Shown here piece after piece: positions 8,319 through 17,459 of a stretch of 64,000 nt of DNA; position 1 is the stretch's first letter, and the number at the start of each line of letters is the position of its first letter. The DNA is from Salegentibacter echinorum. Lineage in GTDB: Bacteria; Bacteroidota; Bacteroidia; Flavobacteriales; Flavobacteriaceae. Below the pieces are notes generated by a model. That model was not told the origin of the DNA and ran no database searches. It was given only the letters and a program-made list of their open reading frames with translations. The stretch is taken from positions 31,861 to 95,860 of the forward strand of contig NZ_FQVT01000009.1 in the NCBI RefSeq assembly GCF_900129445.1, written 5' to 3'. A program made the translations under genes and the position numbers.

Positions 8319-9887
8319 CTACAGATTATATCCCAGATCTTGCAAAGTTTGGACGATAAGATCTGCATAATATTGAGCTGAATCCCCATCATTTACATCA
8401 TATACATAGGCAAATTCACTCCTATCAGATAAACCATTGCTTCCGCTATAGTTACCGGTACCATCTTCTACGGCATGGATTAAGTCTTCAAAGTCATCAA
8501 ACCCATCTACTTGAAAAACCACTCCTCTGTAATAATTTGTTGGGAATGAAGCCACTCGACCACGTAAAGTGGATATGTCAGTATCATAAGTGACGGTCCT
8601 TGGTGAATTAATATCCCACGATGCTCCAATATTATGATACACAAATTGCGCTTCATCCTGGAAAACCAAAGCAATTACATTCCCCGTTGGTGTATCCCCT
8701 TCAATATTAAGCATATTAAAAGTTCGTTCGGTAGGATTTTGAATTACACGTACTTTAGCGTCATATTCATCTTCATCATCTCCATACAGTGGTAATAAAG
8801 CATCTTTAAGTAAAGTATTTCTCATAGTTTGTAAAGGTGCTAAAGTACTGTTCATAGAACCGGAAGAATCAAAGTAAATATATATTTCGGTATCCTCATC
8901 TATCACTGGCGGTGGTCCTCCATTTCCTCCATTGTCTCCAAAAATGTTTGGAGTATCTGAAGAACTACATCCTTCGAAGAAGTGATAATAATCTACATTG
9001 TCTTCACCATCGAATAAACCTTTTACAGTAGCATCGGTAAAGGAACCAGAACGTACTACTTCCCCATCTATACTAATTTCAATATAATAATTGTCTTCAC
9101 CTTCTCTATCGGGTAAGAAGAAACATAATGGATCGGCATATTCATCGCCATCATTATTTGTATCTACATTATTCTCAACATCGGCATATAGTACTGCACC
9201 GGTATTATCGGTACCAGACCAGATATTTACAGAATAGTCGGCAACTGCGTGTCTTCCATTCTCACCGCAAATATTACCAAAAATACAGAATTCAATTGCT
9301 TCGGTACCAATAATATCAAAGAATAGGTAACCGTATTGGTTTACCATGCGATCGTCAAAACAAAGTACATTTACATCAACATACTTTTTTACTCCCGCAC
9401 CCAGTTCAATATCCATAGGTAAAGCCATATCTACCCAGTCTGCCATATCGCTTCCACTAGCTGGAGCAACCCAAATTAGGTTATCATCAGCATCGTAAAC
9501 TGCAAAATAATCCAGACTATAAGAGCCGGGCATAAGTTCTAAATCTGAAGAATATTCTGTAAAATATTCATCATTTCCATCTCCATCAAAATCACCGGGA
9601 GTTGGATTTACATCGACCATTACCGGGCTGGCCATTGTTCCTACATTTTCTGGTCCTGTTAAAACCACATGAACATAAGCCGGAGCTTCTTCAGAACATT
9701 CCGGTAACTCTTCCAGCGCTTGTTTAGTAGCGGGATTTTTAGAAATCATGTCATTAATAACTGCACCAAAAGAAAGTGTAGCAACATCATCATTACCGCC
9801 AATTTCCTGATTTTCTTCTTTACTACATGAAACCATAACTAATGAAAGTACGGCCATGTACATCAAATAATGTTTAATTCTTTTCAT
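8319..9887 (-). CDS. Lipoprotein with a VWA-like C-terminal domain
   Basis: A 522-residue lipoprotein; the signal ends in MVSC (Cys21). The middle (about 40-330) is acidic, beta-rich and repetitive in Asp/Gly, as in secreted Bacteroidota surface modules. After a GGNGGPPP linker, the C-terminal part has IYFDSSGSMN near residue 340, a D-x-S-x-S metal-binding motif at the end of a strand, as in von Willebrand factor A domains, and continues with helices and strands to the end. VWA domains bind protein partners through a metal; the partner here is unknown. It stands alone, without gliding or secretion genes next to it. Probably an outer-surface adhesion or binding protein. Confidence 0.7.
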   Translation of the reverse strand: MKRIKHYLMYMAVLSLVMVSCSKEENQEIGGNDDVATLSFGAVINDMISKNPATKQALEELPECSEEAPAYVHVVLTGPENVGTMASPVMVDVNPTPGDFDGDGNDEYFTEYSSDLELMPGSYSLDYFAVYDADDNLIWVAPASGSDMADWVDMALPMDIELGAGVKKYVDVNVLCFDDRMVNQYGYLFFDIIGTEAIEFCIFGNICGENGRHAVADYSVNIWSGTDNTGAVLYADVENNVDTNNDGDEYADPLCFFLPDREGEDNYYIEISIDGEVVRSGSFTDATVKGLFDGEDNVDYYHFFEGCSSSDTPNIFGDNGGNGGPPPVIDEDTEIYIYFDSSGSMNSTLAPLQTMRNTLLKDALLPLYGDDEDEYDAKVRVIQNPTERTFNMLNIEGDTPTGNVIALVFQDEAQFVYHNIGASWDINSPRTVTYDTDISTLRGRVASFPTNYYRGVVFQVDGFDDFEDLIHAVEDGTGNYSGSNGLSDRSEFAYVYDVNDGDSAQYYADLIVQTLQDLGYNL

Positions 9888-10258
9888 AATTGATAATTTG
9901 TTGGTTAATAATATGGTTAAAAGTCAATTCGGAATACTCCAAATTTCTTGAAATTCGTAGGGAGATATAGTTGGGGAAGCTTTATCAAAGGACACCTAAT
10001 TAAATAGGCTTACCTTTTAGATCGAATTAAAATTAAGCATAAGTTATTAGTATCGATATGGAGGAAAACCCACTATTTTTTCCAATATGCAGATGAAAAA
10101 CAGGTTTTCACAAAAATACCTCTTCACATTATCAATTAGCTTTTTCAAAAACCCGGAAGAAAAAACCTTCTTGAGTCTATTTGCAATCTCGTATTTAACA
10201 CAAAATTAAAAGCAATTTATAGGCTTATTCGTACTTTTGGTTAAACCACTAACCGATA
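9888..10258. other. Divergent intergenic region, 371 bases
   Basis: It separates the VWA-like lipoprotein gene (leftward) from ppk1 (rightward). It holds the ppk1 -7 box at 10232-10239. I found no RNA gene, small reading frame or strong dyad. Confidence 0.55.
10232..10239 (+). promoter_or_regulatory. Bacteroidota -7 box for ppk1
   Basis: TACTTTTG matches TAnnTTTG and ends 19 bases before the ppk1 ATG. A clear TTTG -33 element at 19-21 bases upstream is not seen. Confidence 0.5.
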
Positions 10259-12325
10259 ATGCAAGATCCAAAGGAAATCCCCTTAAAGCATAGAGACCTT
10301 AACTGGCTTAGCTTTAATGCCAGAGTTTTACAAGAGGCCGAAGACAAGATAAATCCGCTATATGAGCGGATTCGTTTTTTGGCGATTTTTTCATCAAATT
10401 TAGATGAATATTTTAGGGTTCGGGTTTCCCAGCTACGCCAAATGAAAAGGGTAGAAAAAAGTATTAGGAAGAAATTAGCTTTAAAGCCTTCTAAAACCAC
10501 CAAAGAAATTATCAAAAAAGTAAAAATTCAACAAGATAAATTTGGTGCAATTTACGAGAAGCAAATTCTTCCGGAACTTGCTGAAAATGGTATTTTTCTA
10601 TTAGGAGCAGAGCATTTTACCAGTTCACAAAAAAGTTTTGCAGCCAGCTATTTTCAGAAAAATATTAAACAACATCTTGACCCCAGAATAATTAAGGTTC
10701 ATAAAGAACAAGAACTATTTCTTGAAAATGCCGAGCTCTATTTAATCGTGCAGTTTGATGCAAAAGAGGAATTAGGTCTCGTTAATATTCCCGTGGATGC
10801 CTGCGGAAGATTTATAAATTTAGAAAATGACTCAAAAGGTCATGATATTACATATTTAGACGAAATTATCCGTAGCCAAATTGCTACAATTTTTGAGGAA
10901 AAAACGATAACTGGAATTTTTGAGATAAAATTATCCCGGGATGCAGAACTGTATATAGAAGATCAATATGAAGGAGTGCTTGCAGAAAAAATATACAATT
11001 CTCTTGCGCAACGTGACGATGGACAGCCCACCCGTTTACTTTATGACGCCCAGATGCCTGCTGCGCTTCAAAAAACTATAAGAAAGCTTTTAAAACTGGG
11101 AAAAATAGATATGATGCCCGGTGGGAAATACCATAATTTTAATGATTTTTTGTCGTTTCCCGATCCTACTAATAATCCTAATTTAAATTTTAAAAAGTTC
11201 CCAAACATAAAACACAGGGAACTAGAAAACTCGGCAGATTATTTCAAGACAATTTCACAAAAAGACCAGTCATTACACTTTCCTTTTATGTCTTTTGCCT
11301 ATGTAGAGAATTTCTTGCAACAGGCAGTGAATGATAACAATGTGAGCGCTATAAAAATTTCCCTATACAGGGTGGCAGATGAATCCCGACTTACCAATCT
11401 CCTATTGCGTGCCCTGGAAAAAGGTAAAGAGGTTACTGTTTTTGTAGAAGCGAAAGCCAGGTTCGATGAAGAAAATAACATTGTTTGGGGAAAGAAATTT
11501 GAAGAAAAAGGTGCACACGTTATATATTCTTATCCCAAAATAAAAGTACACTCTAAAATTATGCTCATTCAACGAATGGAAAATGAGCAGGTAGTAAATT
11601 ATGCCTATATAGGGACCGGAAATTTTAACAGCGAGACCTCAAAAATCTATTGTGATCACGCGATTTTAACAGCCAATAAAAATATTGCCAAAGAACTTTC
11701 CCGACTATTTATGGTACTGGAAGGTGAACTCATTATCCCAAGAGAGAAAAATTTACTTATTTCTCCTTTTTCCACCCGGCAGGAATTCAATAGAATGATT
11801 TACAACGAAATAGATAATGCCAGAGATGGTAAAAAGGCAAAAATTACAGCTAAAATGAATAGCCTGGAAGATCCCGGGATTATTGCTCTTTTGTATCGCG
11901 CCAGTCAGGAAGGAGTAGAAATTAGGTTATTAGTGCGGGGATTCACCTGCTTGATTCCGGGTATTAAAAATTTAAGCGAGAACATCTATATGACCAGTAT
12001 TGTAGATAGGTATTTGGAACACGGTAGAATCTATATTTTTGAAAATGACGGTGACGAAAAAATTTACTTCGGAAGTGCAGATTGGATGACACGTAATCTT
12101 TCCCGGCGCATAGAAGTACTTGCACCCATTTTAGATAAAGATCTAGCGCAAGAATTTAAGGAAATTCTGGAAATCCAACTTCAGGATAATGTTAAAGCGA
12201 GAATACAGGATGCTGAAGAAACAAACAAATATGTGCCTAAAGCTGAAGGTGAAAAACCAATTAGGTCACAATATGAAATATACAACTATTTAAAGCAAAA
12301 GCATGAAACAAGAGGGCAGTCTTAG
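10259..12325 (+). CDS. ppk1: Polyphosphate kinase 1
   Basis: A 688-residue enzyme that polymerises the gamma-phosphate of ATP into polyphosphate. The N-terminal domain shows LNWLSFNARVLQEAED and SNLDEYFRVRVSQL. The middle contains SLYRVADES and AKARFDEENNI. The catalytic phospholipase-D-like domains hold VHSKIMLI with His431, the phosphorylated histidine in this family, and LEHGRIYIF with His588. Both match the two essential histidines of Escherichia coli Ppk. Length is normal. No exopolyphosphatase gene is adjacent. The last two codons (CAG TCT) and the stop lie inside a degenerate repeat that also covers the end of ridA. Confidence 0.96.
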   Translation: MQDPKEIPLKHRDLNWLSFNARVLQEAEDKINPLYERIRFLAIFSSNLDEYFRVRVSQLRQMKRVEKSIRKKLALKPSKTTKEIIKKVKIQQDKFGAIYEKQILPELAENGIFLLGAEHFTSSQKSFAASYFQKNIKQHLDPRIIKVHKEQELFLENAELYLIVQFDAKEELGLVNIPVDACGRFINLENDSKGHDITYLDEIIRSQIATIFEEKTITGIFEIKLSRDAELYIEDQYEGVLAEKIYNSLAQRDDGQPTRLLYDAQMPAALQKTIRKLLKLGKIDMMPGGKYHNFNDFLSFPDPTNNPNLNFKKFPNIKHRELENSADYFKTISQKDQSLHFPFMSFAYVENFLQQAVNDNNVSAIKISLYRVADESRLTNLLLRALEKGKEVTVFVEAKARFDEENNIVWGKKFEEKGAHVIYSYPKIKVHSKIMLIQRMENEQVVNYAYIGTGNFNSETSKIYCDHAILTANKNIAKELSRLFMVLEGELIIPREKNLLISPFSTRQEFNRMIYNEIDNARDGKKAKITAKMNSLEDPGIIALLYRASQEGVEIRLLVRGFTCLIPGIKNLSENIYMTSIVDRYLEHGRIYIFENDGDEKIYFGSADWMTRNLSRRIEVLAPILDKDLAQEFKEILEIQLQDNVKARIQDAEETNKYVPKAEGEKPIRSQYEIYNYLKQKHETRGQS

Positions 12326-12350
12326 TAAGCATTCGCAGTAAGCGGTTTCC
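12317..12350 (+). repeat. Degenerate CAGT-type repeat at the 3' end of ppk1
   Basis: It begins CAGTCTTAGTAAGCA and goes on TTCGCAGTAAGC. The first 11 bases are identical to those at the end of ridA (36153), and both start in the last two sense codons of the gene. Confidence 0.55.
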
Positions 12351-12385
12351 GACGGACAGTCTTTTAAAGTTAAAATATAAAATTT

Positions 12386-13240
12386 ATGAAAACAATTAAA
12401 GTAGGCGGTGTTCCAGAGCATTTTAACCTGCCCTGGCATTTATGTATAGAAGAAAAACTTTTTGAGAAAGAAGGAGTAAACGTAATCTGGAAGGACTTTC
12501 CAGGTGGCACCGGCGCCATGAATAAGGCTTTAAAAACGGGAGAGATAGACGTTGCCGTGATACTCACCGAAGGAGTGATAAAGGATATTAGTGCAAATGC
12601 CAATACTAAAATTATACAAACTTACATAGGTTCACCTTTAATTTGGGGAATTCACGTAGCTGCCGACTCTAACTTTAATTCGGTTGAAGAATTAAAGAAT
12701 ACTAAGGCAGCAATTAGTAGGGAAGGTTCTGGTTCCCACCTTATGACTTATATAAATGCGCAGAATCATCAATGGGATACCCAAAAAGATCTAAAATTTG
12801 AAATCGTTAAAAATCTGGATGGAGCCGTTGAAGCATTATCAAAAGACGAAGCACAATATTTTATGTGGGAGCACTTTACTACAAAACCATTGGTAGATAA
12901 AAGGATTTTTAGACGCGTAGCAGATTGTCCCACACCCTGGCCCTGTTTTGTAATCGCAGCAAGAAACCATACAATTACCGCAGAAAAAGACCGACTCAAA
13001 AAAATGTTGCAGGTCCTTAATAATAAGACAAAAGATTTTAAAGACCTGCCCCATATTGCCGAAATATTGGCTGAAAAATATGATCAAAAATTAGAGGACA
13101 TTAAGCAATGGTTAGCAATAACAGAGTGGAGCCAGGAACAACTCTCTACAGCCGAATTAGAAAAAATTCAGGATAAATTATTAGCGCTTAAATTAATTTC
13201 AAAAAAACAGCATAATTCTAAATTAATTTATAATTTGTAG
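12386..13240 (+). CDS. Periplasmic-binding-protein-like (type 2) substrate-binding protein without signal peptide
   Basis: A 284-residue protein with the fold of the nitrate/sulfonate/THI5-type solute-binding proteins: GVPEHFNLPWHLCIEEKLFEKEG at the start, GGTGAMNKALKTGEIDVAVILTEG as the first hinge region, and AAISREGSGSHLM as the ligand-loop segment. It starts directly with MKTIKVGG and has no signal peptide or lipobox. It therefore looks cytoplasmic, and no permease or ATPase gene is next to it. It may be a ligand sensor or biosynthetic enzyme relative rather than a transporter part. Ligand unknown. Confidence 0.75.
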   Translation: MKTIKVGGVPEHFNLPWHLCIEEKLFEKEGVNVIWKDFPGGTGAMNKALKTGEIDVAVILTEGVIKDISANANTKIIQTYIGSPLIWGIHVAADSNFNSVEELKNTKAAISREGSGSHLMTYINAQNHQWDTQKDLKFEIVKNLDGAVEALSKDEAQYFMWEHFTTKPLVDKRIFRRVADCPTPWPCFVIAARNHTITAEKDRLKKMLQVLNNKTKDFKDLPHIAEILAEKYDQKLEDIKQWLAITEWSQEQLSTAELEKIQDKLLALKLISKKQHNSKLIYNL

Positions 13241-13266
13241 CCAAATTCATCCCTCAATTATAATTA

Positions 13267-13830
13267 ATGAAAAACTACTTTCTACTCAGTTTCCTTTTTA
13301 TTTCCACTTTTAGTTTTGCTCAGGATTTAGATAATTCCCCAGACAAAAGGGATGTTACTCAAAACGAATTGAGTATTGGAGCCTTAAATATTGTGGCTTT
13401 TGGGGCTTTAGATATCACGTATGAGCGTATTATAAATGAAAATTCAAGCTGGGCAATAGAAACTTTTATTCAGGCTTTAGACCGCGATAGTGAAGATGTA
13501 GCCGATGCCTTTTATAAAGATTTTTCGCTTACCGGGAAATACAAATATTTTTTTGGCGACCGTTATGCTCGTGGCTTCTATGTACACGGTTTTGGTATGA
13601 TCTCAAACGGTGAATTTGAAGATCGCTACGTGACAGACCCAAACGGAAATGGTTACTACGAAGACGAAAGATATACAGATTTCGCCCTTGGTTTTGGCCT
13701 GGGTGGTAAATTTGTATCCACCGGCGGCTTTTTTCTCGATTTGGGCGCCGGGATTGGTAGGAATCTACTAAATGACAGCTCCCCAACTATTGTAGGGCAA
13801 TTTAATGTAAATGTGGGCTTCAGGTTTTAA
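13267..13830 (+). CDS. Outer-membrane beta-barrel protein (DUF3575-like)
   Basis: A 187-residue protein with a cleavable signal peptide ending FSFAQ (about residue 19). The mature part alternates amphipathic strands and Gly/aromatic turns (LSIGALNIVAFGALDITYERI, GKYKYFFGDRYARGFYVHGFG, LGAGIGRNLL) and ends in NVGFRF with a terminal Phe, the outer-membrane barrel signature. It resembles DUF3575/OmpW-like small barrels. Substrate and role unknown. It follows the solute-binding-like gene by 26 bases and may share its transcript. Confidence 0.75.
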   Translation: MKNYFLLSFLFISTFSFAQDLDNSPDKRDVTQNELSIGALNIVAFGALDITYERIINENSSWAIETFIQALDRDSEDVADAFYKDFSLTGKYKYFFGDRYARGFYVHGFGMISNGEFEDRYVTDPNGNGYYEDERYTDFALGFGLGGKFVSTGGFFLDLGAGIGRNLLNDSSPTIVGQFNVNVGFRF

Positions 13831-13834
13831 AAAA

Positions 13835-14500
13835 TCACCAATCGATAGGTTGTTTGCCATGTTGCTCTAAATATTCGTTTGCTTTACTAAAATGTTTATT
13901 TCCAAACCAATAACCACGGTTAGCACTCAAAGGCGAGGGATGACCGCTGGTTAAAATTAAATGTTTACTGGCATCAATTTTAGTGCTTTTTCGCTTTGCA
14001 TAACCTCCCCACAACATAAAAACCACATGTTCTTTTTCTGCGGAAATAATCTCTATCACACGATCTGTAAATTTTTCCCATCCCTTTTTTTGATGCGATC
14101 CCGCTTCATGCGCCCTAACCGTGAGCGTAGCATTTAACAATAAAACCCCTTGATTAGCCCATCGCTCTAAATTACCGGATGACGGAATAGGTTTCCCTAA
14201 ATCTTCCTGAATTTCCCTAAAAATATTTTGTAGGGAAGGCGGAGTTCTAATCCCATCATTAACCGAAAATGAAAGTCCGTTGGCCTGGCCGGTACCATGA
14301 TAGGGATCCTGGCCCAAGATCACCACTTTCGTATTCTGAAAACTGGCGTGATCAAAAGCAGCAAAGATTTTACTACCCTTAGGAAAGCAGGTATATTCGG
14401 TGTATTCCTTTTTTACAAAAGCTGTGAGTTCTTTAAAATAGTCTCTTTCAAATTCGTCTGTTAGTTCTTTTTTCCAGCTGGAGTGTATGGCCACGTTCAT
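13835..14500 (-). CDS. ung: Uracil-DNA glycosylase, family 1
   Basis: A 221-residue base-excision-repair enzyme that removes uracil from DNA. GQDPYHG (63-69) holds the catalytic Asp65. Downstream are GLSFSV, GVLLLNATLTV and the HPSPLS loop with His187. All canonical family-1 motifs and the normal length are present. It ends 4 bases from the stop of the convergent barrel-protein gene. A -7 box (minus-strand TATATTTG, 14537-14544) lies 36 bases upstream. Confidence 0.97.
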   Translation of the reverse strand: MNVAIHSSWKKELTDEFERDYFKELTAFVKKEYTEYTCFPKGSKIFAAFDHASFQNTKVVILGQDPYHGTGQANGLSFSVNDGIRTPPSLQNIFREIQEDLGKPIPSSGNLERWANQGVLLLNATLTVRAHEAGSHQKKGWEKFTDRVIEIISAEKEHVVFMLWGGYAKRKSTKIDASKHLILTSGHPSPLSANRGYWFGNKHFSKANEYLEQHGKQPIDW

Positions 14501-14536
14501 ATATTTATATTTAAATCACAATTTGAGAATTCAGCA

Positions 14537-14544
14537 CAAATATA
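14537..14544 (-). promoter_or_regulatory. Bacteroidota -7 box for ung
   Basis: Minus-strand TATATTTG fits TAnnTTTG, with its inner edge 36 bases before the ung ATG. No clear -33 TTTG was found. Confidence 0.45.
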
Positions 14545-14601
14545 TAATCATCTACCTGCCCATTTTCACGTTTAGCATCAAGATGGTTTCATTTTATTGA
14601 G

Positions 14602-14609
14602 TAAATTTG
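14602..14609 (+). promoter_or_regulatory. Bacteroidota -7 box for mutS2
   Basis: TAAATTTG fits TAnnTTTG and ends 26 bases before the mutS2 ATG. Confidence 0.5.
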
Positions 14610-14635
14610 CAGCACCTCAAAAGTAGGGAAATTTT

Positions 14636-16825
14636 ATGATTAAAATAACAGCTAAGAGCCTTACAGACCTGGAATTTCCAACCGTATGTCAACAAATATC
14701 AGATTTGTGCATTACCGGGCCCGGGAAAGAGAAGGCATTAAAAATACAACCATACAAAACTTATAAAAGCACCATTTTTGGACTTGATCAAACCAATGAA
14801 TATGTGAGTTCAAAAACCAGGGAAAGCCGAATTCCTAATCATGGATTTGATGCTATAAAATCTGAATTACGCACCCTGGAGATTGAAGAAGCTGTCCTGG
14901 AAGTGAGCAGCTTTAGGAAAATTTTTAGCCTTTCAGAAACTGTAAATACACAAATTAAGTTTTTTAGGAAATTTAAAGAATATTATCCCAATCTTTACGA
15001 AACTACTGCTCAAGTAGAATTTACCACCGAAATTATAGACAATATCGCACGGGTAATAAATAAATTTGGCGAGTTAAAAGACGATGCCACTCCCCTGCTG
15101 CAATCGGTGCGACGTTCTATAAATTCGGTTAAGGGCCAGATCAATTCCAGTTTTGCTAAAGCACTTACTACCTATCATTCCTATGGATATTTAGATGAAA
15201 TTAAAGAGAGTGTCGTAGAAAATGTGCGGGTTTTAGCTGTAAAAGCAATGTACCGCCGTAAAGTAAAAGGCGGGATTCTGGGAAATTCCAAAACCGGAAG
15301 TATCGTTTATATTCAGCCCGAAGCCACTTTCCAGTACACCCGTGAGCTTAACAACCTGGAATATGAGGAAAAAGAAGAAATAAAACGGATTTTAAAAGAA
15401 TTAACCAATAAAATAAGACCTTTTAAACCGCTTTTAATCGATTATCAAAGATTGCTCTGTGAGATAGATGTAATTGCCGCCAAAGCAAAATATGCTGAAA
15501 TGATTAACGGCCTGCTTCCTAAAATCACTACCGAACGGGAAATGCAGCTCAAAGACGCCTATCACCCCTTGCTTTATTTAAATAATAAAAAAAAAGGAGA
15601 TAAAACCTATCCGCAAAGTATTGAGCTGACACAAAATAACCGCATTATTGTGATCTCTGGACCCAATGCCGGCGGAAAAAGTATTACTTTGAAAACTGTT
15701 GGTTTGCTACAACTTATGCTGCAAAGCGGTATTTTAATTCCCGTCCACGAATATAGTAGAATGTGCCTTTTTGATAAAATACTTACCGATATTGGGGATA
15801 ATCAATCTATAGAAAATCATTTAAGTACCTACAGCTACCGACTTAAAAACATGAATTATTTTCTTCGGAAGTGTGATAATAAAACCCTCTTCCTAATTGA
15901 CGAATTCGGTACCGGTAGTGACCCCGAGCTAGGTGGTGCTTTGGCTGAAACTTTTTTGGAAGTATTCTACGAAAAAGAATCCTTTGGTATTTTAACCACG
16001 CATTACGCCAATTTAAAAAAGTTGGCCAATGAGACAGCTTATATGAGCAACGCTAATATGCTTTTCGATTCTCAAAGCCTGGAACCCATATTCAAACTTC
16101 AGGTTGGGGAAGCCGGAAGTTCCTTTACCTTTGAAGTTGCTCAAAAAAATGGTATCCCCTACAGCTTGATAAACCGTTCCCGAAAAAAGGTAGAAAAAGG
16201 AAAAATAAGGTTTGACCGCAGTATTGCCAAATTGCAAAAAGAACGTTCTAAACTGCAAAAAACCACAGATTCCTTAAAATCTAAAGAACAAAAAGCTGCT
16301 AACGAAAAAGAAAAACTGGAAGCCACCAATAGCCGAATTCAGGAGAAATTAGAAAACTATCAGGAGCTTTATGACAGTAATCAGCGGCTTATTTATATGG
16401 GACAAAAGTTGAATGATCTAAGTGAGAAATACTTCAGCAATAAAAATAAAAAAGAACTCATTGGGGAGTTTTTAAAGTTTGTAGAAATAGAAAACTCCAA
16501 GCGCAAAAAAGAATCGGCGAAAAAGCGTAAGATTCAAAAGGAAAAAGAAAGGAAAGTTCAGCAAGAAGTTAAAAAAGAAGTGGCGGTAATTCGCAAAAAG
16601 AAAAAAGAAGAGAAAGCCAAAACTTCGGCCGAAGACCGAGAAAAAGCCAATAAACCCAAAACCATCCCAAAACTTGGTGATAGGGTGCGCCTGGAAGATA
16701 GCCGTTCTGTAGGTACCTTAGACGATATTGAAAAAGGAAAAGCTACCGTGAATTACGGTATGTTTACCACAAAAGTAGATTTAGATAAACTGGAGTTGGT
16801 ACAGGCGATGAAGAAAAAAAGTTGA
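14636..16825 (+). CDS. mutS2: MutS2-type DNA-binding ATPase without Smr domain
   Basis: A 729-residue MutS-family protein. The core/lever region (about 1-320) includes GGILGNSKTGSIVYIQPEA. The ATPase has GPNAGGKS (Walker A, 342-349), a Walker B at FLIDEFGTGSDPELGGALAE and TTHYANLK. A long basic coiled coil (about 530-670) follows. The C-terminus (PKLGDRVRLEDSRSVGTLDDIEKG) is a small beta, KOW-like module. MutS2 usually continues with an Smr endonuclease domain after this point; here the protein ends with no sign of it. It may act in ribosome rescue or recombination control without nuclease activity. The symbol is by family resemblance. Confidence 0.85.
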   Translation: MIKITAKSLTDLEFPTVCQQISDLCITGPGKEKALKIQPYKTYKSTIFGLDQTNEYVSSKTRESRIPNHGFDAIKSELRTLEIEEAVLEVSSFRKIFSLSETVNTQIKFFRKFKEYYPNLYETTAQVEFTTEIIDNIARVINKFGELKDDATPLLQSVRRSINSVKGQINSSFAKALTTYHSYGYLDEIKESVVENVRVLAVKAMYRRKVKGGILGNSKTGSIVYIQPEATFQYTRELNNLEYEEKEEIKRILKELTNKIRPFKPLLIDYQRLLCEIDVIAAKAKYAEMINGLLPKITTEREMQLKDAYHPLLYLNNKKKGDKTYPQSIELTQNNRIIVISGPNAGGKSITLKTVGLLQLMLQSGILIPVHEYSRMCLFDKILTDIGDNQSIENHLSTYSYRLKNMNYFLRKCDNKTLFLIDEFGTGSDPELGGALAETFLEVFYEKESFGILTTHYANLKKLANETAYMSNANMLFDSQSLEPIFKLQVGEAGSSFTFEVAQKNGIPYSLINRSRKKVEKGKIRFDRSIAKLQKERSKLQKTTDSLKSKEQKAANEKEKLEATNSRIQEKLENYQELYDSNQRLIYMGQKLNDLSEKYFSNKNKKELIGEFLKFVEIENSKRKKESAKKRKIQKEKERKVQQEVKKEVAVIRKKKKEEKAKTSAEDREKANKPKTIPKLGDRVRLEDSRSVGTLDDIEKGKATVNYGMFTTKVDLDKLELVQAMKKKS

Positions 16826-16919
16826 TGTGGTGATTGGATAATGTGTTAATTTGATGAATTGCAAATGAGAGTATATTGCAATGCTTTACCAAAGCCTTGA
16901 AAAAAATAAATAGGTTAAA

Positions 16920-17333
16920 ATGAAGTTACCTGAAAACAAAAAAATCATTCTTTTTGATGGCGTTTGCAACCTCTGTAATAATGTGGTTACTTTTGTGATT
17001 AAGCACGATAAAAAAGATGTGTTTCGCTTTGCTTCTTTGCAAAGTGAGCTGGGTAAAAAGCTTGTTGCAGAGCGCGACTTAGATCCAAACGATCTGGATT
17101 CCGTTGTGCTTATAGAACCCGGGGTAGCGTATTACCGTAAATCCACCGCTGCTTTAGAAATCTCACGGGAACTTTCTGGGGGCTATTCCCTACTCAAAAA
17201 CTTTCTTTTTATTCCCGAAGGCTTACGGGACAGCGTTTATAATTTTGTCGCCAATAATCGGTATAAATGGTATGGTAAAAAAGAAAGCTGTATGATCCCC
17301 ACACCAGAATTAAAAGCAAAATTTTTGGATTAA
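16920..17333 (+). CDS. DCC-family thiol-disulfide oxidoreductase-like protein (DUF393)
   Basis: A 137-residue protein beginning ILFDGVCNLCNN. The DGxCxxC (Cys16, Cys19) motif defines the DCC/DUF393 family with a thioredoxin-like fold. Later segments FRFASLQSELGKKL and YRKSTAALEISREL are also typical. A redox or thiol-transfer role is inferred from the CxxC; no substrate is known. It is monocistronic. Confidence 0.88.
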   Translation: MKLPENKKIILFDGVCNLCNNVVTFVIKHDKKDVFRFASLQSELGKKLVAERDLDPNDLDSVVLIEPGVAYYRKSTAALEISRELSGGYSLLKNFLFIPEGLRDSVYNFVANNRYKWYGKKESCMIPTPELKAKFLD

Positions 17334-17459
17334 ACGCCTTCAGGCTTCTGCAAAATATAATTCTTTACTATTCGGCGACTTCGTTCATTTGCCTTTAAGT
17401 ATTAAGAAAATAGCACAATTCTTTAGATAAATATTTTCGGGTATTGTAAAAACTTCGAA

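Noticed and set aside
9128..9313. Plus-strand frame rich in His, Arg, Tyr and Gln inside the VWA-like lipoprotein gene
   Set aside because: It is the antisense shadow of an Asp/Asn-rich coding region; the composition is an artefact and no start signals are present.
12386..13240. ABC transporter operon
   Set aside because: The protein has the binding-protein fold but no signal peptide, and neither permease nor ATPase genes are adjacent.
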